Source: DSM-111022 sp043424535 (GTDB lineage: Bacteria; Bacillota; Bacilli; Lactobacillales; Aerococcaceae). From it: a stretch of DNA of 23,661 nucleotides. Shown one piece after another: positions 15,302 to 21,986 of this stretch; positions within the stretch are counted from its first letter, which is position 1; the number at the start of each line of letters is the position of its first letter. The notes beneath the pieces were generated by a model, which did not search any database, was not told the DNA's origin, and worked only from the letters and a program-made list of their open reading frames with translations. Both the position numbers and the translations under genes were made by a program. Where the stretch lies: assembly GCA_043424535.1 (NCBI GenBank), contig JBHWOV010000018.1, forward strand, positions 1 through 23,661, written 5' to 3'.

Positions 15302-16762
15302 TTAGGCAGCTTGTTGCTGTTCAATCGTCATTTCATCAAGTATTTCAATGGCACGATCATATTGCGGATCAATTTCGTCTAATAATCGACGCGCTTCTTC
15401 ATTAATTTTGGTTGCAGTATCTTCAGTTACAATGCCCGTTGGTTCCAAATTATTTTCTTTTTGGAATGCTTTAACAGCTTCTTCCATTGATTCATCAAAA
15501 TATTCTACTGATTGTAGATCATAATTTAACAAATCAAGCACGGTTCCAATCGTTGTAACTGCTGGATCACTATCGCCTAATTGATAGGTTGCATCACTTT
15601 GTATAAGAATGGCCCCTTCTAATGGATTAGCTTCCACTTCGTCTGTTGCACGAACTCCTTCTTCATGAATCCAATTCCCACTCGGAGTCAACCATTTAGC
15701 AATCGTAAGTTTTAATTCTCCATAATCACCTTGCGGTATGACAGTTTGGACGGATCCTTTACCAAAACTGGTTTGACCAACTAGCGGTGTATTATTATTT
15801 TCGGAAACAGCCGCTGCTAAAATTTCACTGGCACTAGCACTTCCCTCATTGATAAGGAAAACATAGGGTTCGTCAATTTTAAAGTTGCCATATTCCGAGT
15901 CATCGGCCGTATAGACAACTTTTTCATTATTTGACTCTTCCATCTGCATAATATTTTGTCCTTCTTCCAAGAACATATTACTAATCATTAAAGCTTGATC
16001 AAGTAAGCCTCCAGGATTATATCTTAAATCAAAAACAAAACGTTTCGCGCCTTGATCACGTAAATCATTAATGACTGTTTCTAATTCTTCAGCAGTCGTT
16101 CCATTAAATTGCGTAATATTGACATAACCAATGTCTGAATGTTTGGAATCAATTTCTCCTTCGACTGTAATGATTGGTATTTCTGCGCGTTCAATCGTGA
16201 CATCAAATGTCGAATCACCTCTTTGAATCACTAAATCGACAGTGGAACCAATTTCCCCTCGAATGTAACTCACAATTTCATTCGTATCCAATCCAGTTAA
16301 TTCATGGCCATCGGCCTCCAAAATGATGTCATTTGGCATTAAACCCGCTTCACTGGCTGGTGTGCCTTCGATTGGTGCAATAATTGTGGGACGATCATTC
16401 ATCATTTGAAATTGAACGCCAATTCCTGTGAATGATCCTTCAACATCATTATTCATTTCTTCAGCTTGTTCTACATTTAAAAATTCTGAATAAGGATCTT
16501 CTGTCGCTTGAACCATTCCCTTTAAAGCACCTTGTATCAGAGCTTCTTTGTCAACATCTTCAATATATAATGCTTGAATACTCTCATAAACTTGATTGAG
16601 TGCCTCAATATCTTCGTTAGATAGAGTTTCTGTATCATTACCAAATAACCATCCCAAGTTCGCCTGAGCGACCATTGGTTTCTTTAAACCGACAATAATC
16701 AACACAGTGAGAATGACTCCGATGATGCTACCAAAAATAAACTTTTTAGGTCTTTGTTTCAT
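15302..16762 (-). CDS. C-terminal processing peptidase, S41 family (CtpA/CtpB type)
   Basis: This is a membrane-anchored serine protease with its active site outside the cell membrane. The 486-residue product has a basic N-terminus and one membrane segment (about 8-26), a PDZ domain (about 110-190) and the S41 domain. The Ser-Lys dyad is S310 in NEGSASASEI and K335 in FGKGSVQ, with the usual 25-residue spacing. A C-terminal peptidoglycan-binding-like domain follows (about 395-460, YQLGDSDP to AFQKENNLEPTG), so it probably acts at the cell wall. The substrate is unknown; Bacillus CtpB cleaves a sporulation regulator, but other roles are likely here. The ribosome binding site is weak (AAAGAAG). 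It lies 22 bases after deoD and ends the yozE-deoD-ctpA unit. The choice between the names ctpA and ctpB cannot be made. Confidence 0.93.
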   Translation of the reverse strand: MKQRPKKFIFGSIIGVILTVLIIVGLKKPMVAQANLGWLFGNDTETLSNEDIEALNQVYESIQALYIEDVDKEALIQGALKGMVQATEDPYSEFLNVEQAEEMNNDVEGSFTGIGVQFQMMNDRPTIIAPIEGTPASEAGLMPNDIILEADGHELTGLDTNEIVSYIRGEIGSTVDLVIQRGDSTFDVTIERAEIPIITVEGEIDSKHSDIGYVNITQFNGTTAEELETVINDLRDQGAKRFVFDLRYNPGGLLDQALMISNMFLEEGQNIMQMEESNNEKVVYTADDSEYGNFKIDEPYVFLINEGSASASEILAAAVSENNNTPLVGQTSFGKGSVQTVIPQGDYGELKLTIAKWLTPSGNWIHEEGVRATDEVEANPLEGAILIQSDATYQLGDSDPAVTTIGTVLDLLNYDLQSVEYFDESMEEAVKAFQKENNLEPTGIVTEDTATKINEEARRLLDEIDPQYDRAIEILDEMTIEQQQAA

Positions 16763-16784
16763 TGAAACACTTCTTTCTGACTGT

Positions 16785-17507
16785 TTAGTAGTTACTTAAT
16801 GTTTTTACTGTTTCTAAAGCAATTTCCATCATATTTGTAAAAGTTTTCTCTCTTTCTTCAGCAGTCGTTTCTTCCCCTGTTAAAATATGATCACTGACGG
16901 TACACATTGCGAGTGCTTTTTTCTGGTGTTTGGCTGCACAAGCATATAGCCCTGCTGCTTCCATTTCAACACCTAAAACACCATATTTTGCTAACTTTTG
17001 TTTATCCATCTCTTCGTTATAGAAACGATCACTCGAGAGAATATTTCCGACATGAATATGATCTTTGAACATCATCTCTTCGGCAATATGATAAGCCGTA
17101 TCTAACAATTCAAAGTCACAAATAGCCGAATAATGAACTTGCCCGTCAAACGTATTTCTCAATACAGAAGAATCTGTAGTCGCACCTTGACCAAATATAA
17201 GATCGCGTACATGGACATTTTCTTGCATTCCACCAATTGATCCCACACGAATAATTGCTTCAACATCATATTCTTGATATAATTCCTCGGCATAAATCAT
17301 TGCTGAAGGGATTCCCATTCCTGATCCTTGTACTGAAACAGGGATACCTTCATAAGTTCCTGTATAACCAAACATATTACGTACCGTATTATATTGTTGT
17401 ACATTCTTTAAATATGTCTCAGCAATAAATTTTGCACGAAGTGGATCACCAGGGAATAAAACGAACGGTGCCACAACACCTGGTTGAGCTTCTATATGAA
17501 CTGACAT
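16785..17507 (-). CDS. deoD: Purine-nucleoside phosphorylase, DeoD type
   Basis: DeoD splits purine (deoxy)nucleosides with phosphate to the free base and (deoxy)ribose-1-phosphate, for salvage in the cytosol. The 240-residue product has the hexameric-type active-site residues in register with the Escherichia coli enzyme: H4, R24 (FPGDPLRAK), R43, R87, S90 (RVGSIGG), E181 (GVEMEAAGLY) and D206 in VSDH, equivalent to the catalytic D204. AGGAG lies 7 bases before the ATG. It lies 12 bases after yozE, which supplies the probable promoter. No other nucleoside-catabolism gene such as deoC or pdp is adjacent, so its grouping with a protease gene looks incidental or lineage-specific. Confidence 0.97.
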   Translation of the reverse strand: MSVHIEAQPGVVAPFVLFPGDPLRAKFIAETYLKNVQQYNTVRNMFGYTGTYEGIPVSVQGSGMGIPSAMIYAEELYQEYDVEAIIRVGSIGGMQENVHVRDLIFGQGATTDSSVLRNTFDGQVHYSAICDFELLDTAYHIAEEMMFKDHIHVGNILSSDRFYNEEMDKQKLAKYGVLGVEMEAAGLYACAAKHQKKALAMCTVSDHILTGEETTAEEREKTFTNMMEIALETVKTLSNY

Positions 17508-17519
17508 AAATATTCTCCT

Positions 17520-17738
17520 TTACTTCTCTGCTTGATATTGAGACCAAGCTTCATCAAAAACTACCAATAGTTTACTATAATCCGAATGGGATTCTAAATG
17601 TGTCGAAATATCATTAAAATCTTCGCTTTGTTTTGGAAATGCAATATCATTTCGCATCGCATTCGCTAAACGAGTCAATGGTTCGCGTCCATTGCTATTT
17701 GCAAAACGCATCATATATTCATAAAAAGTTTGATTCAT
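17520..17738 (-). CDS. YozE/UPF0346 family small SAM-like protein
   Basis: This 72-residue protein resembles Bacillus YozE: an N-terminal TFYEYMMRF segment, then AFPKQSEDFNDIS, and near the end FDEAWSQY. It is predicted soluble and helical (SAM-like fold); its function is not established. I start at the ATG at 17736-17738, since a TATAAT box overlaps the region just upstream of the other in-frame ATG (17768), which would put that codon at or before the transcription start. The ribosome binding site is poor (AGTAGG at a usable distance), so the start is moderately certain. It is the first gene of the unit with deoD and ctpA. Confidence 0.85.
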   Translation of the reverse strand: MNQTFYEYMMRFANSNGREPLTRLANAMRNDIAFPKQSEDFNDISTHLESHSDYSKLLVVFDEAWSQYQAEK

Positions 17739-17769
17739 AAGGTACCTACTTCTCTCATTAATATTCATT

Positions 17770-17775
17770 ATTATA
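17770..17775 (-). promoter_or_regulatory. -10 box of yozE-deoD-ctpA
   Basis: A perfect TATAAT on the minus strand, with no convincing -35 hexamer at 16-18 bases. The start would be near 17763, about 25 bases before the chosen yozE ATG. Confidence 0.45.
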
Positions 17776-17826
17776 CTTTAATTACATCACAAATGCATTT
17801 TATATTGTATTACAATTAAAATAAAA

Positions 17827-17856
17827 TTGACTAAATGGAATCGAATTTGATACACT
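17827..17856 (+). promoter_or_regulatory. Promoter of the PAP2 phosphatase gene
   Basis: TTGACT (17827-17832) is followed after 18 bases by TACACT (17851-17856), with TG one base before it giving an extended -10. A start near 17863 gives a leader of about 20 bases containing AAGGAG. Confidence 0.6.
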
Positions 17857-17883
17857 TTTAAAAATACTAATAAGGAGAATAAA

Positions 17884-18543
17884 ATGAAATTTCAAATCAA
17901 ACCTCAATTTATCTTAATTGCAATATTTCTTATCTTTTTAATAACTTTAGTTGTCTTATTCAACGAACAAGTTTATATTTTTGATAAAAATGTATTGCAA
18001 ACAATTTATCAAATTCGTACACCGATTTTAACAGATTTTTTCAGATTTATTACGCAGTTTTTCTCTGCACTACCACTCACCGTTTTAATTGTCCTCATGG
18101 GGCTCTTAATTTTTTATCAAACAAAGCAATGGAAAATTACCATTTGGTTTTGGATTGCCCATTTTATCGGTTTGATTGTTATTAATAGCGGCTTGAAATT
18201 ATTGATTGAGCGTTCTAGACCAGCGATGGAATTTCGATTAGTTCAAGAATCATCGTACTCTTTCCCGAGTGGGCATTCCGCATCCGTTGTACTCTTTACA
18301 ATGTTATGCACCTATTTATTTATTACTTACTTCCCATTTCATAAATATCGTTCATTGATATCGGGATGTGCTGTCATAGTCATTTTATTGATCGGATTTT
18401 CTCGCATGTATCTCGGTGTTCATTATTTAACAGACGTTCTTGCAGGCTATTGTGTTGGACTATTGTCAGCTATGATTTCTATTCATGTATTACCTTATTT
18501 TTCAAAGAAGACACCGCATAATTTAATGAATGAAAAGCACTGA
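17884..18543 (+). CDS. PAP2-family membrane phosphatase
   Basis: This 219-residue integral membrane protein belongs to the type 2 phosphatidic acid phosphatase superfamily, which in bacteria removes phosphate from lipids such as undecaprenyl pyrophosphate, phosphatidylglycerophosphate or phosphatidate. All three signature motifs are present: KX6RP (K105 to P113), PSGH (128-131) and SRX5HX3D (S173, R174, H180, D184). About six membrane segments are visible, the first at 8-26. These motifs face outward in known members. The substrate cannot be told from the sequence; BcrC/PgpB-like recycling of the undecaprenyl carrier is one option. AAGGAG precedes the ATG by 6 bases. It is a single-gene plus-strand unit, divergent from yozE and convergent with patB. 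Confidence 0.93.
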   Translation: MKFQIKPQFILIAIFLIFLITLVVLFNEQVYIFDKNVLQTIYQIRTPILTDFFRFITQFFSALPLTVLIVLMGLLIFYQTKQWKITIWFWIAHFIGLIVINSGLKLLIERSRPAMEFRLVQESSYSFPSGHSASVVLFTMLCTYLFITYFPFHKYRSLISGCAVIVILLIGFSRMYLGVHYLTDVLAGYCVGLLSAMISIHVLPYFSKKTPHNLMNEKH

Positions 18544-18561
18544 TTTTATCGGTGCTTTTTA
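18533..18561. terminator. Shared terminator overlapping both converging stop codons
   Basis: AAAAGCAC-TGAT (18533-18544) pairs with ATCG-GTGCTTTT (18548-18559), twelve pairs including one G-T around loop TTT, followed on the plus strand by TTTATTTT. The PAP2 gene stop (18541-18543) is within the stem and the patB stop (18559-18561) at its edge. The minus-strand U-tract is short, so termination is probably stronger for the plus strand. Confidence 0.85.
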
Positions 18562-19731
18562 TTTTCCTAAAACACGCACTAAACGATTCATGGCTTCTTC
18601 AATATTTTTTCGTGGTGTGGCTAAATTAAAACGCATATAGCCATTCCCACCTTCACCAAACCAGTGACCACTATCTAAAGCTAAACCTATTTTTTGTGTA
18701 AATAGTTCGTCTAAGTCATTCTTATCCAAACCTAGATACGAAAAATCAACGAACAATAAATAGGTCGCTTTTAAAGGCAAGACTTTTGCTTCTGGTATTT
18801 CATCTTCGAAACGCTCTTTCATATATAGATAATTTTGATAAATATATTGGATCGCTTCATCCAACCATTCAGCACCATGATCATATGCTGCTTGCACACC
18901 AGCAATGGTTACTGGATTATGAATCGATAAATCTAATGTATCGACCGTTTTTTGATAGGCTGCACGTTTTTCTTCATTTGGAATGACGACTGCTGACCAC
19001 TGTAAACCAGCTAAATTAAAACTTTTACTTGGTGCTTGTACGGTCACAATCTCGTTAGAATATTTTGATGCTAATGAACCCACGGAATAAAATGTAGATC
19101 CTGGCATAATTAAATCTCCATGAATTTCATCAACAACAATTTGAACATCATGCTTGAAACAAATATCAAACATTTTTTGCAATTCCTCTTTTGTAAATAA
19201 ATGTCCTAAAGGATTATGTGGTGAACAAAGAATAAAGAGTTTTGTTTCTGGGTCACTTGCTTTTGCTTCGAAGTCTTCAAAATCAATCGTAATTGAAGTA
19301 TCTTCAATGTTTAAATGATTTGCTGTCACCTGACGTTCATTTCTTTCTACAACCAGTCTAAAAGGATAATAAACAGGCTGTTGAATGAGTACTTTGTCTC
19401 CTGGTTGGGTAAATGTCTGAATCGCAATATCTAAGGCTGTGACGACACCAGGTGTATTAATCACCCAATCCGATTGAATTGTCCAATCATGCCGCTCTTT
19501 AACCCAACGGACATAGCTTTCAACCGCACCAGTAGCATCACTATAGCCATAGACACCATGTTCTACAACCTTCATAATTGCTTCAGTTATTTCAGGGGCT
19601 ACCTTAAAATCCATATCCGCAATCCACATTGGCAAGGCATCTGGATTATTAAACATTTCCCCCAAAACATTTTTGTCCCATTTTAAACTGTACGTCTGAC
19701 GGCGATCGATTATTTCATCAAATTGATACAT
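18559..19731 (-). CDS. patB: MalY/PatB-family PLP-dependent C-S lyase or aminotransferase
   Basis: The product (390 residues) is a fold-type I PLP enzyme of the MalY/PatB group, most often cystathionine beta-lyases or cysteine-S-conjugate lyases in the cytosol. Family features are the N-terminal DRRQTYSLKWD and LPMWIADMDF, N173 in SPHNPLG, D201 in VVDEIHGDL (pairs with the PLP nitrogen), and K236 in APSKSFNLAG as the PLP Schiff-base lysine. The ending with GNGYMRFNLATP is also typical. Whether it makes homocysteine, degrades cysteine or has another role cannot be read here; the symbol is by family. AAAGGAG lies 6 bases before the ATG, inside the end of proC, whose stop is one base upstream. 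It is the last gene of the folate-proline chain. Confidence 0.85.
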   Translation of the reverse strand: MYQFDEIIDRRQTYSLKWDKNVLGEMFNNPDALPMWIADMDFKVAPEITEAIMKVVEHGVYGYSDATGAVESYVRWVKERHDWTIQSDWVINTPGVVTALDIAIQTFTQPGDKVLIQQPVYYPFRLVVERNERQVTANHLNIEDTSITIDFEDFEAKASDPETKLFILCSPHNPLGHLFTKEELQKMFDICFKHDVQIVVDEIHGDLIMPGSTFYSVGSLASKYSNEIVTVQAPSKSFNLAGLQWSAVVIPNEEKRAAYQKTVDTLDLSIHNPVTIAGVQAAYDHGAEWLDEAIQYIYQNYLYMKERFEDEIPEAKVLPLKATYLLFVDFSYLGLDKNDLDELFTQKIGLALDSGHWFGEGGNGYMRFNLATPRKNIEEAMNRLVRVLGK

Positions 19732-19732
19732 G

Positions 19733-20551
19733 TTATTCTCCTTTCGCTAATTCAATTGAGCGTTGATAAGTTGCTTCAATGCCATTGATCATAGCAGACC
19801 TTAATCCAGATTCCTCCATTGATACAACACCAGCGATGGTCGTACCATTGGGACTGGTTACTTGGTCTTTTAAGACCCCAGGATGTTCCCCAGATTCTAA
19901 TAATAATTCAGCTGCACCGGAAACCGTCTGCGCTGCGATTTCGATAGCTTGTTGTCTTGGTAGACCGTGACGAACACCTGCATCACTCATCGCTTCAATA
20001 ATTTGGAAAATAAAGGCAGGACCAGAACTAGCAATGGCTCCATAAATATCAAATAAATCTTCGGTAATTGAAACAAGTAAACCTGATTCTTCCATAACAT
20101 CTAAGAAATCAAATTCATCAGATTGTTCTATCTTTGCATTGCCGATATAACCAATTGTTCCTTTTCCTAAACCAACCGGTAAATTCGGCATCATGCGAAT
20201 CCATTTTAATTCTAATGGAGAAGCAATCTCATCCAAATCAGCTAAAGATACACTGACAGCCATACTCACCCAAATCTTATCGAAAAGTTCTGATTGTTGT
20301 GGTGATAAACTAAGTTCTTGAAAGACAGACGCTATTTGATATGGTTTAACACCGATAAAAATCATATCTGCTTGTTCAATTAATGATTCTTTGGATACAA
20401 TCTCGGCATCCATCTCGTCTGCGAAAGCTTCAAGTTTTTTATCTGGAATACTATTCAATAAAATACGCAAAGTTGGATGTGCGAGTCGCACTGCTTTGAC
20501 TAATTGCTGAGCCATATTGCCAACACCGATAAAACCAATTGTTTTAATCAT
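19733..20551 (-). CDS. proC: Pyrroline-5-carboxylate reductase
   Basis: ProC reduces 1-pyrroline-5-carboxylate to proline with NAD(P)H, the last step of proline synthesis. I start at the ATG at 20549-20551 (272 residues), with AAGGAGG 7 bases upstream; the longer frame (20 more residues) overlaps the end of dfrA and includes this site. The N-terminal Rossmann motif is IGFIGVGNMA (5-14). The C-terminal dimerisation and active-site part has SSGPAFIFQ, GLPRQQA and the family signature from DQVTSPNGTT through AGV. The start overlaps the dfrA stop by 8 bases, so translation is probably coupled. proB and proA are not in the window. Confidence 0.96.
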   Translation of the reverse strand: MIKTIGFIGVGNMAQQLVKAVRLAHPTLRILLNSIPDKKLEAFADEMDAEIVSKESLIEQADMIFIGVKPYQIASVFQELSLSPQQSELFDKIWVSMAVSVSLADLDEIASPLELKWIRMMPNLPVGLGKGTIGYIGNAKIEQSDEFDFLDVMEESGLLVSITEDLFDIYGAIASSGPAFIFQIIEAMSDAGVRHGLPRQQAIEIAAQTVSGAAELLLESGEHPGVLKDQVTSPNGTTIAGVVSMEESGLRSAMINGIEATYQRSIELAKGE

Positions 20552-21050
20552 TACTTTCCTCCTTATTACGTTCCCACCATTGATATTCGTGAGAATAAGC
20601 ATTTTTATCATCTATTGGAACGGTTTTTTTCTCAATCATCGTGAATTTGGCACTGTCTATTTCGGGTAAGTAAACATCTGCTGGAAAAGACTCAAAAATA
20701 ACCGTACGGATAATTCGATCGACATTCGGCCAAAGAGCATTAAATAGTTCTGCACCCCCGATAACAAACAGGTCTTTTTCTTCAGCTAATTGAAGGACCT
20801 CCTCGACATTATGAATCACTTTTAGACCTTCAATAGCCTGTCCATAATCCACTTGGCGTGTTACAACAACACTCTGACGGCCCGGAAGCAAACGCTGTCC
20901 CATTGATTCAAATGTTTTTCTGCCCATAACCATCGTGTGCCCCATTGTTTCCCGTTTAAAATGTTTTAAATCATCCGGTAAATGCCATGGTAAGTCGTTT
21001 TGATAACCGATACCGCCATTTTTATCTTGAGCATAAATAAAAGTAATCAT
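20544..21050 (-). CDS. dfrA: Dihydrofolate reductase
   Basis: This enzyme regenerates tetrahydrofolate from the dihydrofolate made by ThyA; it is the target of trimethoprim. The 168-residue product has the standard chromosomal type I layout: GGIGYQNDLPWHLPDDL (12-28) with the acid D27, the NADPH-contact segments MGRKTFESMG (42-51) and LLPGRQSVVVTR (54-65), and FVIGGAELF (95-103). AGGAGG lies before the ATG and overlaps the end region of thyA (9-base gap). The thyA-dfrA pairing matches the metabolic link. No sign of plasmid or integron origin. The gene is also called folA; I use dfrA as usual in this group. Confidence 0.97.
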   Translation of the reverse strand: MITFIYAQDKNGGIGYQNDLPWHLPDDLKHFKRETMGHTMVMGRKTFESMGQRLLPGRQSVVVTRQVDYGQAIEGLKVIHNVEEVLQLAEEKDLFVIGGAELFNALWPNVDRIIRTVIFESFPADVYLPEIDSAKFTMIEKKTVPIDDKNAYSHEYQWWERNKEESND

Positions 21051-21059
21051 TTAATCCTC

Positions 21060-21986
21060 CTATACCGCAATCGGTGCTTTAATTCCTTTGTGAGGATCAT
21101 AATCAATCAATTGGATCTCTTCAGGAAGAATATCAAAAATCGAACGTTCAGATTGAATATCTAATGCAGGTAATGGTCTAGGCTCTCTCTCAAGTAATGT
21201 TTTCGCTTGTTCTATATGATTTTGATAGAGATGTAAGTCACCAAATGTATGGACAAAATCCCCTACTCCTAAACCTGTTTCCCGTGCGATTAAATGTGTC
21301 AACAAGGCATAAGAAGCGATGTTAAAAGGAACTCCTAAGAAAAAGTCTGCACTTCTTTGATACAGTTGACAACTTAATTTCCCGTCTGCCACATAAAACT
21401 GAAACAAAGTATGACATGGAGGTAAAGCCATCGAATCAACTTCTGTTGGATTCCAAGCCACGACAAGATGACGGCGTGAATCAGGATTTTCTTTGATGGA
21501 TTGAATGACTTTTTTGATCTGATCGACACCACCAAAATCCCGCCATTGTTTTCCATAGACTGGTCCTAAGTCACCATATTTTGTCGCAAAAACGTCATCT
21601 GAAAGGATTCTCTCTTGAAATTTTTTCATTTCTTCTTCATAATCTTCTTTAAATGCTTCATCTTCTAATACTCTTAAGCCAAAATCAGTCATGTCAGGTC
21701 CTTGATATTCGTCAGACTGGACCCATTTTTCAAATGCCCATTCATCCCAAATATGATTATTATGTTCTAAAAGATACTTGATATTTGTATCTCCATGTAA
21801 AAACCATAATAATTCACTTTTTATTAGACCAAAAGGAACACGTTTGGTCGTCAATATTGGAAAACCTTCTTCTAAGTTAAAACGCATTTGAGCACCAAAT
21901 AAACTGTATGTTCCGACACCTGTTCGGTCTTCTTTTTTATATCCTTCATTCATAATTCTTGCTAATAAATTTTGATACTGTTTCAT
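21060..21986 (-). CDS. thyA: Thymidylate synthase
   Basis: ThyA methylates dUMP to dTMP with methylene-tetrahydrofolate and releases dihydrofolate for DfrA. The 308-residue product is the long form with an insert around residues 85-130, as in Lactobacillus and Staphylococcus enzymes, in place of the 264-residue E. coli form. R21 (KEDRTGVGT), R171/R172 (DSRRHLVVAWNP) and the nucleophile C191 (MALPPCHTLFQFYV) are present. The start overlaps the ABC-F stop by four bases (ATGA), with GGAGG upstream. Stop is TAG. It heads the thyA-dfrA-proC-patB part of the chain, whose promoter must lie upstream of or inside the ABC-F gene. Confidence 0.97.
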   Translation of the reverse strand: MKQYQNLLARIMNEGYKKEDRTGVGTYSLFGAQMRFNLEEGFPILTTKRVPFGLIKSELLWFLHGDTNIKYLLEHNNHIWDEWAFEKWVQSDEYQGPDMTDFGLRVLEDEAFKEDYEEEMKKFQERILSDDVFATKYGDLGPVYGKQWRDFGGVDQIKKVIQSIKENPDSRRHLVVAWNPTEVDSMALPPCHTLFQFYVADGKLSCQLYQRSADFFLGVPFNIASYALLTHLIARETGLGVGDFVHTFGDLHLYQNHIEQAKTLLEREPRPLPALDIQSERSIFDILPEEIQLIDYDPHKGIKAPIAV

